Part shown: positions 37,654 to 45,778 of the stretch, one piece after another
How the letters are laid out: the number at the start of each line of letters is the position of its first letter
Numbering within the stretch: position 1 is the stretch's first letter
NCBI GenBank assembly: GCA_947626225.1
Contig: CANQRH010000006.1
Coordinates: 48,866-112,865, forward strand
DNA from: Candidatus Gastranaerophilales bacterium
GTDB taxonomy: Bacteria; Cyanobacteriota; Vampirovibrionia; Gastranaerophilales; Gastranaerophilaceae
DNA length: 64,000 nucleotides
Reading direction: 5' to 3'
Position numbers and translations under genes: made by a program
The notes under the pieces: model-generated
What the model saw: the letters and a program-made list of their open reading frames with translations, nothing else
Told to the model about the DNA's origin: nothing
Database searches by the model: none

Positions 37654-38775
37654 TTAGATATAATTCAAAGGATTATTGGGTTTACCGTTAATCCTTACTT
37701 CAAAATGGACATGAGGCCCGGTGCTGTAACCTGTAGTGCCTTCATATCCGACCACTTCACCCTTATTAACAAACTGTCCCTGTCCGACTTTAATGGATGA
37801 CATATGCGCATAAAGCGTTGTTGTCGGGTGTCCGTTTATACTGCCGTGGTCAAGGATTACTACTTTGCCGTATCCGCCGTACCAGCCGGAATATATAACT
37901 TTCCCGGAGTTTGATGCACGTATTATCCCTCTGTTCGGCCCTGCAATATCAACTCCCGAATGGAATGTACGGCTGTTGAATATCGGATGAGTTCTCCAGC
38001 CGAAAGGCGAAGTTATTCTTCCGCTTATCGGTTTCACAAAACCTGCCGAGGATACATGAACCGTAGAAGAACCGCTGTTTCTGGCAATCATACTTTGCAG
38101 GCTTGCCGACTGCCGTGCCAGTTCTCTTTCGGCTTTTTCATAGGACTTTCTGTCCGTTTTGTACTTGTTTATCATTGATTGGTTTTGTGCAATTGCATAT
38201 TGAATATTTTTTTGCTGCTCATTCATTTCCTGAATAGAACTTGCAAGGGCAATTTTCTTTTGCTCAACATCACGTTTCATTGCGGCAATATTTAATGCTT
38301 TTGCTCGTATAGCGGCAATTCTTGCATAATCTTTTTTCAGGATAATTTTTTCAAAATAAACAACGTCAAGCAAAGAATTTAAATCTTTTGCGGTTAAAAT
38401 AAGTTCAAACATCCCCGTACGCTGATTTTTGAAAACCTGTCTTATTCTTTTCCGCATATTAACCGTTGCGGAATTTTGCTCTGCAATCGAAGCGTTTAAA
38501 TCTTTTTCAAGTTTTGCAAGCTGTGCTTCAAGTGTATATTTTTGATTTTTGTATTTTTGTAAGTTGTTTGAAGCCTGCTCGTATTTTCTCTGGTTTTTAG
38601 AGAGTTTGCTCTTTTCCATTTTTTCCAGATTTTTCAACTTTGTAATTTTCTCATGGGTAGCTTTTTGTTTCTGCTGAATATTTTTAAGCTGATCCGCATA
38701 AACGGTCAGGCTTATATTTCCGATAAGCATAACAAGAAACATTATGAATATTTTTTTTAAAATTTTCATATCCAT
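37654..38775 (-). CDS. M23-family peptidase with N-terminal coiled coil (EnvC/NlpD-like)
   Basis: A 373-aa exported wall-hydrolase-type protein. It has a signal peptide (about residues 4-25), a long coiled coil (about 30-230), and a LytM/M23 domain. The domain motifs are HSGVDIAG (H and D zinc ligands) and YGKVVILDHG, with HVHFEVRING at the end, so it may be catalytically active. I choose ATG 38775 because it overlaps the stop of a 34-aa gene (TAATG). A longer TTG-started frame to 38817 lies entirely over that gene. Confidence 0.88.
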   Translation of the reverse strand: MDMKILKKIFIMFLVMLIGNISLTVYADQLKNIQQKQKATHEKITKLKNLEKMEKSKLSKNQRKYEQASNNLQKYKNQKYTLEAQLAKLEKDLNASIAEQNSATVNMRKRIRQVFKNQRTGMFELILTAKDLNSLLDVVYFEKIILKKDYARIAAIRAKALNIAAMKRDVEQKKIALASSIQEMNEQQKNIQYAIAQNQSMINKYKTDRKSYEKAERELARQSASLQSMIARNSGSSTVHVSSAGFVKPISGRITSPFGWRTHPIFNSRTFHSGVDIAGPNRGIIRASNSGKVIYSGWYGGYGKVVILDHGSINGHPTTTLYAHMSSIKVGQGQFVNKGEVVGYEGTTGYSTGPHVHFEVRINGKPNNPLNYI

Positions 38776-38879
38776 TATTTTACCATAAGAGGCAACAGCA
38801 TTAAGCCTACAGTCCAAGCAATAAATGTTACGGCTATAATTGCGACTATGGCTCTTTGATGTTTTCTGAAAAATTCCAT
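38775..38879 (-). CDS. 34-aa single-span membrane protein, coupled to the M23 peptidase
   Basis: A tiny gene starting ATG 38879 with SD AGAGAGG. The product begins MEFFRKHQRAIVAIIAVTFI and ends LLPLMVK. It is a basic N-terminus and one hydrophobic helix (about residues 10-33), inside-in orientation by the positive-inside rule. Its stop overlaps the ATG of the M23 gene by one base, so the peptidase is translated through it. It resembles the N-terminal anchor of SurA/PpiD-type proteins, but only the anchor is present. Confidence 0.7.
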   Translation of the reverse strand: MEFFRKHQRAIVAIIAVTFIAWTVGLMLLPLMVK

Positions 38880-38928
38880 TTTATTCCTCTCTGTTATATA
38901 TAAACATTCTACTATAAAAAAATCTTAT

Positions 38929-38963
38929 TTGCAAAATTTTAAAAAATCTATTAATATAGCTTT
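38929..38963 (+). promoter_or_regulatory. Promoter of the STAND-like gene, leaderless type
   Basis: TTGCAA (38929-38934), 17-nt spacer, TAATAT (38952-38957), then 6 nt to the ATG at 38964. No SD. Confidence 0.7.
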
Positions 38964-41291
38964 ATGGAATTTACGGCTGAAACGGTTGATAAAAAGTTAA
39001 TCCTAAAACAGAATATAGGCATAAACCCTTTTTTAATCGAAAACAATACTGCACAGATAGAAAAGATAGCGGCTTTTTTGAATTCTCAGACTCCGCTTCT
39101 TCTGGTAAACGGGTTTATGGGTACCGGAAAAGTTCATGTTGTTAATCAGGCACTATCTTTTCTGAAACCCGAAGTTATAACCTTACGTTATAACTGTTTT
39201 GAAACCACCATTCTGGATGATATTCTGTTGGAATTTTTCGATTCTTTTAAAAAGCTTGCCGTACAAAACGTGATAAATATTCCAAAGGCAAGAACCGAAA
39301 ACTTTACAAAGAAAATAAGTGCATATTTGGAATCGGTATCCCAGCCTGTTATTATTGTTATAAATTCTTTTGAACAGGTTTTGAAAGATAATAAACAGGA
39401 AATTCTTGATTTTTTGTATCATCTTTCAAAATCTTATAAAATAAAAACCGTAATTATATCAAGAAAATTCGATTACAATGATTTTCGGCAGATTTACGAA
39501 CGGGTTTCCGTTTCCGCACTTGATAAAGGGATATTTGAAAAATATTTGAGAGCCGAAGGGTTTAAACAGATCGGGCCGTTGTCGGATGAACTTTACAAAC
39601 ATTCCAGAGGGTATTACTTTTATACTTCGCTATCCGTAAAAATTATGCAGGAAAGGCGTCTTACTCTTGCCGATTTTTTATCCGGTTATACAAAAAGTTT
39701 TCTTTCATTCAACGATTTCATATTAAGGGAAGCACTGTCTCTTGTTGATCCCGTCAGCGGACATTTGTTCAGGTTTCTCACTATAATGCGCCACCCGGTA
39801 AACGTAAAACTTTTACAAACATTGCATCTTTATGATGCGGACAGAATAGCATATTTTGTTGACAACATGGTTTTGATGCGCGAAGGTTCTTTGATTTATC
39901 TCCAAGACTATTACAAAATTATCGCGGAGAATTCTATTGCGGAAAATATTGCGGTGAAAATCCATAAAAGCTGTGTAGAACTTTATAATACACAGCTGCC
40001 TTTAAAGCCGCTTGAGCGCGATTTGCTCATCTCCCGCCAGACAATGAGAAAAGAAATTGAATTTCACAGTCTTTTTATTCCGCAAAAACCGGTATTTGAA
40101 AAGAAACAGGTTACGGAAGTTCAAATACAGGCAAAAACTGCAATGGAGGCTCCCGTTACTATTCAGGAAAAGAACGAAAAAATCAAAAACATTTCGTTTG
40201 TATTTGAATCTGAAGCTAATGAAATGGCAATTATGAATAAAATTGCAAGCTCAATTAACAAGTTTGTTGATATTACAAACAAAAAGTCCGAAGCACTTGA
40301 TGAGATAAAGGGTTTGTCGCTTGTTGAGCTTATAAATCTTGCAAAACAAGAGGAGCAAAATTTTGAATATTTAAAAGCGGTAATGATTTATCAACAAGCG
40401 CTTTCGATGAATACTGACGATGATTATTATACATTTCTTCCCGTTCTTTATACGAATCTGGCGCAGGATTTTAAAAAGCTTTCGGATTGGTTTAATGCGT
40501 TGAAATACTTTGAACTTGCCGAAGAATTCTTTATATCCGCCTGCGATAACGAAAAAATTAACGAGTGCAAATATGAGATTGCAAATATATATTACATAAC
40601 TTTTAAGCGCGAAAGAGCGGAGAAACTTCTTGAAGAAATACTTTCCGAAAATATTTCACTTAATTTAAGAATTAAATCAAAACTCCTTCTTGCGGGAATT
40701 AACGGGCAGTCTGTAAAAGATATTCTTCCCGAAACGACAAACGGTATTGAAAAACCGGTATTGTGCGAGATGTATTTTAAATATGCATTGAATCACGATG
40801 AAGAAGGCGATATTCAAACCGCCGTAAAATATTATAAAAAATGTGTCGAAACTTCCCGAGATATAAATATAAATTCTTATTTGTCCTCATCATTGGCAAA
40901 TTTGGCTTCAATTTTTGATGAAGAAGGAAGTTCCGATACCGCGGTAAAATATCTTCAGGAAAGTTTAAGGCTTGATGAGCTGGGCAAGAATTACAACGGA
41001 ATTTATATTTCTTCAATGAAACTTGCCGAAATTATTTTATCAACAAATCCTCAAAAGGCTTTGCAATATCTTGACCGGGCAAAAAAATGCGCGGAAGAAT
41101 TGAATGAGTCATTCTATATCGCATCGGTCGATACGGCAATAGGTGATTATTTCTATAACAGAAAAGATTATGAAAAAGCTCTTGAACATTACGAGAATGC
41201 ACTAAAATGCGCATCGGATAACTTTACTAAAGATAATATCGAAAAAATTGAAATGCGTATCAATGATATAAAAAAGGTTTATAATGCATAA
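38964..41291 (+). CDS. STAND/NTPase-like protein with TPR repeats and degenerate P-loop
   Basis: A 775-aa cytoplasmic protein. The N-terminal NTPase-like region has GFMGTGKV (residues 50-57), a P-loop where the final Ser/Thr is Val. The Walker B position reads VIIVINSFEQ (N134 for the usual acid), so hydrolysis may be lost. A helical region follows, with a K/E/Q-rich linker (about 365-445). TPR-like repeats run from about 450 to the end (for example ALKYFELAEEFF and ALEHYENALKCA). It overlaps rsmG by 8 bp. It shares a plan with the 1174-aa protein. Confidence 0.75.
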   Translation: MEFTAETVDKKLILKQNIGINPFLIENNTAQIEKIAAFLNSQTPLLLVNGFMGTGKVHVVNQALSFLKPEVITLRYNCFETTILDDILLEFFDSFKKLAVQNVINIPKARTENFTKKISAYLESVSQPVIIVINSFEQVLKDNKQEILDFLYHLSKSYKIKTVIISRKFDYNDFRQIYERVSVSALDKGIFEKYLRAEGFKQIGPLSDELYKHSRGYYFYTSLSVKIMQERRLTLADFLSGYTKSFLSFNDFILREALSLVDPVSGHLFRFLTIMRHPVNVKLLQTLHLYDADRIAYFVDNMVLMREGSLIYLQDYYKIIAENSIAENIAVKIHKSCVELYNTQLPLKPLERDLLISRQTMRKEIEFHSLFIPQKPVFEKKQVTEVQIQAKTAMEAPVTIQEKNEKIKNISFVFESEANEMAIMNKIASSINKFVDITNKKSEALDEIKGLSLVELINLAKQEEQNFEYLKAVMIYQQALSMNTDDDYYTFLPVLYTNLAQDFKKLSDWFNALKYFELAEEFFISACDNEKINECKYEIANIYYITFKRERAEKLLEEILSENISLNLRIKSKLLLAGINGQSVKDILPETTNGIEKPVLCEMYFKYALNHDEEGDIQTAVKYYKKCVETSRDININSYLSSSLANLASIFDEEGSSDTAVKYLQESLRLDELGKNYNGIYISSMKLAEIILSTNPQKALQYLDRAKKCAEELNESFYIASVDTAIGDYFYNRKDYEKALEHYENALKCASDNFTKDNIEKIEMRINDIKKVYNA

Positions 41292-41892
41292 CAGAGAGTT
41301 TTTTCAAAAATATATCGAAGTGTTTTATAAAGAAAATTCCAAATTGAATTTAATTTCAAAAAATGATGAAAAATTTTTATGGGAAAAGCATATTTATGAC
41401 AGCCTTTCAATAGAAAAATTTTTTGAAAAATACTCGCATTTTATTCCCGAAAATCTTCTTGATATCGGATGCGGAGGCGGCTTTCCGTCTGTTCCCGTTG
41501 CATTATGCTATCCGAATATAAAAGTTACTGCTCTGGACAGTATAAGAAAGAAAATTAATGCGGTTGAAAACATAAAATCTCAATTAAATATAGAAAATCT
41601 GTTCCCGTTATGTGAAAGAGCGGAAAACATAAACGGGAAATTTGATATGATAACATCGCGTGCCGTTGCAAGTCTTGATAAATTGTGCGCTTATGCACTG
41701 CCGTTGCTTGACGGTTATTTTGCGGCTTATAAATCCGTAAAAGTTGATGAAGAAATTAAAAAAGCACAAAATATACTTAAACGTTTTAATGCCGAAGTGG
41801 TTGATGTTATAGAATATAAGCTGCCTCTAAAAGAAAATTTTACAAGAAATCTGGTTATAATCAGAAAAATTTCACCCTTGCAAACAGTTTAA
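41284..41892 (+). CDS. rsmG: 16S rRNA (guanine527-N7)-methyltransferase RsmG
   Basis: SAM-dependent methyltransferase of 16S rRNA. It has KLNLISKND near residue 21, the SAM-binding LDIGCGGGFPSVPVA (near 60), and SRAVASLDKL (near 126). Length 202 aa is typical. The ATG lies within the end of the STAND-like gene, so the two are co-translated. Confidence 0.94.
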   Translation: MHNREFFQKYIEVFYKENSKLNLISKNDEKFLWEKHIYDSLSIEKFFEKYSHFIPENLLDIGCGGGFPSVPVALCYPNIKVTALDSIRKKINAVENIKSQLNIENLFPLCERAENINGKFDMITSRAVASLDKLCAYALPLLDGYFAAYKSVKVDEEIKKAQNILKRFNAEVVDVIEYKLPLKENFTRNLVIIRKISPLQTV

Positions 41893-41940
41893 GGTAGTGA
41901 TATAGTAAGAAATGTAAAAGATTATAAGAGGAGACTAAGT

Positions 41941-42672
41941 ATGAAAAAATTTTGCGGCATGCTGAATGAGAACAGCAAGCGTACCCATTCATTCAAAAAA
42001 GGTTTCACTCTGGCGGAAACCTTAATTACCATTGGTATAATCGGTGTAACTTCAGTATTGGTCATACCGCCGATTATTAATAAATATAAAGAAATAGTAA
42101 CCGTTAATAAGGTTAAAAAGTTCTATTCCATGATATCTCAGGCTATGGCTCTTTCAATTCTTGAAAACGGTTCGCCGCAAAGCTGGAGTGTCTCTGAGTC
42201 TCAGGGCGTAAATTTTATATATAACAGTTATGTAAAACCGTATGTAAAAATTAATGAAGATTGTTTGAACAAAACAGGTTCGAGCTGCTCATTGCAGGTG
42301 TCATCAAATTTGACTTATCTTGACGGAGAGAAATGGGGAGATATCGATTTCAATGATGCTAAATATACTAAATTCAAGACTTCCGACGGAATTGATGTTG
42401 TGATGGGAACCTCGGGCGATACTTCAATTAATTGTAATAACAGTAATTGCGGCTTTTTCTGGGCTGATGTAAGCGGATTTAATAAAAAACCGAATCAGGT
42501 AGGCAGAGATATGTTCTATTTTATTCTGACTCCCACCGGTGTTACACTGCCAAACGAATTAGCACAAGCGGATGACGATACTAAATGCTATTTGAACGGC
42601 AAAGGTCTCGGATGTTCAAGATGGGTTATAGAACACAGTAACACGAAATATGAGGAAAAATCTTCCGATTAA
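41941..42672 (+). CDS. Prepilin-type protein
   Basis: A 243-aa secreted or pilus protein. A long basic leader (about 20 residues) precedes KKGFTLAETLITIGIIGVTS. The G/F cleavage site and Glu5 fit type IV prepilin peptidase recognition. The C-terminal globular part has six cysteines and a repeat-free sequence. The double-proline helix end (VIPPIINKYKE) is common in the many pilin-like proteins of this bacterial group. SD AGAGGAG precedes the ATG; a very strong terminator follows. Confidence 0.85.
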   Translation: MKKFCGMLNENSKRTHSFKKGFTLAETLITIGIIGVTSVLVIPPIINKYKEIVTVNKVKKFYSMISQAMALSILENGSPQSWSVSESQGVNFIYNSYVKPYVKINEDCLNKTGSSCSLQVSSNLTYLDGEKWGDIDFNDAKYTKFKTSDGIDVVMGTSGDTSINCNNSNCGFFWADVSGFNKKPNQVGRDMFYFILTPTGVTLPNELAQADDDTKCYLNGKGLGCSRWVIEHSNTKYEEKSSD

Positions 42673-42698
42673 TTCCGATTAATATTTATAAAACATCT

Positions 42699-42735
42699 AA
42701 TCAGGTCAGACTTAAAAGTCTGACCTGATTTTTTT
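42699..42735 (+). terminator. Strong terminator after the prepilin gene
   Basis: A 15-bp perfect stem (42699-42713 with 42716-42730) is followed by T5 or more. Confidence 0.9.
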
Positions 42736-42773
42736 ATACAATGATATTCCGCGAAGTAGTGCAATAGCCGCAT

Positions 42774-42914
42774 AAAAAAAAACCACTCATTTCTGAGTGG
42801 GTCGTTTTCTGCATCCTAATGGTCTCTTTTAGTGTTTATTATTTAGGAGTTTATATGTTTTGGGGTTAATGAATTTCTATTTATATTTAGTGTTTCGACT
42901 ACACTTAAATCTTA
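42774..42914 (-). ncRNA. Candidate non-coding RNA with promoter and terminator
   Basis: The minus strand has a consensus-like promoter TTGACA (42945-42950), a 17-nt spacer and AATAAT (42922-42927). About 125 nt after the predicted start a terminator follows: stem CCACTCA/TGAGTGG (42783-42789 with 42794-42800) with nine T. The stretch between has no ATG- or GTG-started ORF of useful length. A small hairpin AGTGT/ACACT lies near its 5' end. It matches no RNA family I recognise. Confidence 0.55.
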
Positions 42915-42944
42915 CTTTATTATTATTGCACATGCCAAATTAAA

Positions 42945-42950
42945 TGTCAA
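42945..42950 (-). promoter_or_regulatory. -35 of the ncRNA promoter (with -10 at 42922-42927)
   Basis: TTGACA on the minus strand, exact consensus, 17 nt from AATAAT. No coding region begins downstream on this strand before the terminator at 42774-42801. Confidence 0.6.
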
Positions 42951-43081
42951 CAAATTGGTTTAATATTTTTAGCAAACCTATAAAAAGCCCAATATAGTGT
43001 ACGTTTTACACTTTACAAAACTTAACAGTCGGTTAGTTTTTTGTAAATTCAGGGTATATTATATTGCCGAATAAATTTGTA

Positions 43082-43101
43082 AACAATTGTTAAGCATGCT
43101 T
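43082..43101. promoter_or_regulatory. Two abutting 10-bp palindromes
   Basis: AACAATTGTT and AAGCATGCTT lie back to back in the intergenic region before the 105-aa gene. The region 42673-43169 holds this pair, the two terminators, the ncRNA candidate and the AT element, and no further gene that I can support. Confidence 0.35.
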
Positions 43102-43127
43102 ATCCCAAAAAAGCAATTATCTAATTC

Positions 43128-43148
43128 GTATATACTTTATATATATAC
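43128..43148 (+). promoter_or_regulatory. 21-nt AT element before the 105-aa gene
   Basis: Identical over 21 nt to 15650-15670 in reverse. It contains TATACT (43131-43136), a plausible -10, and is followed by an SD (AAAGGAAAG) 22 nt before the ATG. Confidence 0.45.
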
Positions 43149-43169
43149 GAGAGTATAAAGGAAAGAATC

Positions 43170-43487
43170 ATGGCAGAACCAAACAGCTTTGTTGTACAAG
43201 CGGTAAAATTTTCAAACAGTGCTTCGGCATTAACAGGATATGGACATACCAAAGAAATTCAGACACCTATGTTATCGCCGGAGGATTCAAAGCTTGCTAA
43301 CATGGGAATGCGGTTTTTTACTGCTGATGTTGCAAGAATGAGTATCCCTGAAGGATTTAATTCAATTGCGGAAAATTTAGATCCTTTGGATCCGAATAAC
43401 GGCGGAGTTAATACATATTGTTACGGTGCAAATGCGTATAATGCGGACGGTGTTGCACCGACAAGAAGTCTACATCTGGTGGGATAA
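43170..43487 (+). CDS. Small protein of unknown function (105 aa), first of a pair
   Basis: A soluble-looking protein without signal peptide or membrane segment, rich in N, A, G and S. It starts MAEPNSFVVQAVKFSNSA. The ATG has SD AAAGGAAAG. It is followed after 27 nt by another small gene with similar composition (NPDN/DPNN and FNPF/GFN motifs). I do not recognise it. The AT element upstream may drive it. Confidence 0.5.
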   Translation: MAEPNSFVVQAVKFSNSASALTGYGHTKEIQTPMLSPEDSKLANMGMRFFTADVARMSIPEGFNSIAENLDPLDPNNGGVNTYCYGANAYNADGVAPTRSLHLVG

Positions 43488-43514
43488 TAATCACTATAAA
43501 TTTATGAGGTTTAT

Positions 43515-43769
43515 ATGAACCCTGATAACAGAGCATTAACAGGAATACAAAATAATATCGGACCGGCGGGAATGGATGCATCAGCACTCGGCGGTACAAA
43601 TCTTCCTTATCAGTTTGGTGATATTACCAGAGTGAATCTCGGTAAAGGGAGTGAAATTGCCGCTAACAAAGCATTTGATGCCGGGGAGCTGTTTATGGAT
43701 AATAATGCGGTAGGCTTTAATCCGTTTTTTAGGGCTCCGGATACTGCAACCAAAATATTTACGGCATAA
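43515..43769 (+). CDS. Small protein of unknown function (84 aa), second of a pair
   Basis: A G/N/A-rich protein starting MNPDNRALTGIQNNIGPAGM. It has no signal peptide, no membrane segment and no cysteine. The ATG has a weak SD (TGAGGT). It is co-transcribed with the 105-aa gene and ended by a bidirectional terminator. Function unknown. Confidence 0.5.
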   Translation: MNPDNRALTGIQNNIGPAGMDASALGGTNLPYQFGDITRVNLGKGSEIAANKAFDAGELFMDNNAVGFNPFFRAPDTATKIFTA

Positions 43770-43798
43770 AAAAGGACGCCTTTAAGACGTCCTTTTTG
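43768..43798. terminator. Bidirectional terminator
   Basis: The 8-bp stem AAAGGACG/CGTCCTTT (43771-43778 with 43788-43795) is flanked by A-run and T-run, so it can serve both the 84-aa gene and the convergent aminotransferase gene. Confidence 0.85.
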
Positions 43799-43808
43799 TT
43801 ATTGAGTT

Positions 43809-44933
43809 TTAAACCCCTACTTTTGATTTGGATTTTTCAATGCATTCAATCAAAGTTGAGGCTACGGTTCTTTGTTCTTCTTCAGTTATTTCGGGGAACA
43901 TCGGAAGTGATACTACAAGTTCGGTGTTCTTTTCCGATACCGGTAAAGAGCCTTTGCCGACTCCTAAGTATTCGTGAACTTTCTGCAAGTGCAGAGGAAT
44001 CGGGTAGTAAAGCATTGCGCCTATACCGCGTTCCTGAAGCATTTTGTGAACCTCATCGCGGTTAGGAATTTTTACCGTGTATTGGTGATATACGCAGTAT
44101 GTGTTGTCCAATTCAACGGGTGTTTGAACATCCGCGCAATCTTTGAACAATTCGTTGTAGTAGTAAGCATGTTTTCTTCTTGCCTCGTTCCATTCTTTAA
44201 CATGGGGAAGTTTTACACGCAAAATAGCTGATTGAATTTCATCAAGACGGCTGTTAACACCGATCTCGTCATGGTGATAACGTACTGCACCGCCGTGGTT
44301 TCTTAGTGCAATAACTCTGTCTCTCAATTTTTCATCGTTTGTCATAATTAATCCGCCGTCGCCCATACCGCCTAAGTTTTTAGTAGGATAGAAGCTCAGG
44401 CAGCCAAAGTCGCCGAATGTTCCGACCATTTTACCTTTGTATAAAGCGCCGATTGCCTGACAGCAGTCTTCAATAACGTGAAGATTGTGACGTTTTGCGA
44501 CGTCCATGATAACGTCCATATCGCAGGGCTGACCGTAAAGGTGAACCGGAATAATTGCTTTGGTTCTCGGTGTAATTGCAGCTTCAAGTTTTGAAGCATC
44601 CATATTGAATGTATCTTTGTCAATATCAACAAAAACCGGTTTAGCACCTACTATTCCGATGGCTTCGGTTGTTGCAACGAACGTAAATGCAACGGTAATA
44701 ACTTCATCACCGGCTCCGATGTTTAATGCTCTCAGTGCAAGATGGAGTGCATCCGTACCCGAGTTTAACCCTACAGTATATTTACAGCCGATAAAATCAG
44801 CCAATTCCTGTTCCAAAGCTTTTGTATTCGGGCCTAAAATGTATGAACCCGAGCGTAAAACTTCGCAAACCGCTTTTTCAACTTCCGCACCTATTGATGC
44901 ATACTGACGTTTTGAATCTAAAATTGGTATCAT
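43809..44933 (-). CDS. DegT/DnrJ/EryC1/StrS-family sugar aminotransferase
   Basis: A 374-aa PLP enzyme that adds an amino group to a nucleotide-keto sugar for surface glycans. NSGTDALHLALRAL (near residue 57), the aspartate block HVIEDCCQAIGA (near 155), and the PLP lysine in SFYPTKNLGGMGDGG (near 183) are visible. The exact sugar cannot be told. SD AAGGAGA precedes the ATG. It follows the glycosyltransferase gene after about 60 nt. Confidence 0.92.
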   Translation of the reverse strand: MIPILDSKRQYASIGAEVEKAVCEVLRSGSYILGPNTKALEQELADFIGCKYTVGLNSGTDALHLALRALNIGAGDEVITVAFTFVATTEAIGIVGAKPVFVDIDKDTFNMDASKLEAAITPRTKAIIPVHLYGQPCDMDVIMDVAKRHNLHVIEDCCQAIGALYKGKMVGTFGDFGCLSFYPTKNLGGMGDGGLIMTNDEKLRDRVIALRNHGGAVRYHHDEIGVNSRLDEIQSAILRVKLPHVKEWNEARRKHAYYYNELFKDCADVQTPVELDNTYCVYHQYTVKIPNRDEVHKMLQERGIGAMLYYPIPLHLQKVHEYLGVGKGSLPVSEKNTELVVSLPMFPEITEEEQRTVASTLIECIEKSKSKVGV

Positions 44934-44992
44934 ATACTATCTCCTTTACATAAGAATAGTTTACCACAGCTTTTCCATGCCTTTATATAAGT

Positions 44993-45778
44993 TTAACATG
45001 ACAGTATTTGCTTCAATACTTTAGAAATTGTGCAGTCTTGATTTAAAAATTCTTCTTCGCTCATTTTCTTAAATTTTTCCGGGGTCCAGGAATTATGCAG
45101 AAGAATTATTCCTTTGGTTGTTTCAAAAACTTCAGCGGAATAATCCTTTTTGAAATAAAAATCTTCATAACTCTCATTAAAATTAATTTCCGGTGTCGCA
45201 AAGATTTCTTCACGGTTTATAGAATTAAATGGAATTTTATACTTGTTAAAAATAATATCAAGAATCCCATTGCCCATATAATTCCAATTTTTTAATTTAT
45301 TGTATAGTTTTTTGTTTAAATATTTTAAACAGATTTTCCCCCAATATTTGTTTTTATAAACTTTTTTATAAAAATGTATTCTCTTTTTTATTAATTTTAA
45401 CCATAAATCTGTTATTTTAGAGTTTTTTTCGCTTATTATAAATCCAATATGTTGATTTATTAAAGTAAATGGAGAATCTTGACTAAAGATTGATTCATTA
45501 GGGGGGGGGCACGTAACTATGGTGTCAATATCCATCCATATCCCGCCGAATTTGTTTAAGATAGCACATCTTATTGCATCCGTTTGTTTCTGCAGAGAAA
45601 AGTTTTTATAAAGCGATTTATCAAAAAAGTTTTCGCCAAGATACTCGTTAGTCAATTCATAATCTAAAATTACAATTTCATAATCGGGCAGAAATTTTTC
45701 CCATGTTTTCAGACACAATTTTAAATATGACGGTATTTTGTCTTTTGGTTCCCAAAAAGTAAAAATTCTCTTTTTCAT
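44993..45778 (-). CDS. Glycosyltransferase (DXD sugar-transferase family) with an in-frame C9 tract
   Basis: A 261-aa GT32-like capsule/LPS sugar transferase. It has IFTFWEPKDKIPSYLKLCL at the start and the DXD motif GGIWMDIDT (D83, D85), which binds the nucleotide-sugar metal. Just after it, residues 90-93 (C-P-P-P) are encoded by nine consecutive C (45501-45509, minus strand). Adding one C would create an immediate TAA, and losing one shifts the frame. This is a typical layout for phase variation. Its ATG overlaps the upstream ligase gene. Confidence 0.82.
   Translation of the reverse strand: MKKRIFTFWEPKDKIPSYLKLCLKTWEKFLPDYEIVILDYELTNEYLGENFFDKSLYKNFSLQKQTDAIRCAILNKFGGIWMDIDTIVTCPPPNESIFSQDSPFTLINQHIGFIISEKNSKITDLWLKLIKKRIHFYKKVYKNKYWGKICLKYLNKKLYNKLKNWNYMGNGILDIIFNKYKIPFNSINREEIFATPEINFNESYEDFYFKKDYSAEVFETTKGIILLHNSWTPEKFKKMSEEEFLNQDCTISKVLKQILSC
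45501..45509 (-). repeat. Homopolymer C9 inside the glycosyltransferase gene
   Basis: Nine consecutive G on the plus strand (C on the coding strand), the longest G/C run in the window. With nine bases the frame is open; ten would put TAA directly after the tract. Confidence 0.9.

Noticed and set aside
38776..38817. Longer M23 start at TTG 38817
   Set aside because: Lies over the 34-aa gene with its own SD; the TAATG overlap gives a better start at 38775 with a clean signal peptide.
42841..42870. AGGAG followed by ATG and a four-codon frame (MFWG) on the plus strand
   Set aside because: Too short to be supported as a gene; inside the candidate minus-strand RNA.
43809..44065. Overlapping plus-strand ORFs within the aminotransferase gene
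   Set aside because: Shadow frames opposite a well-conserved gene, without SD or recognisable product.
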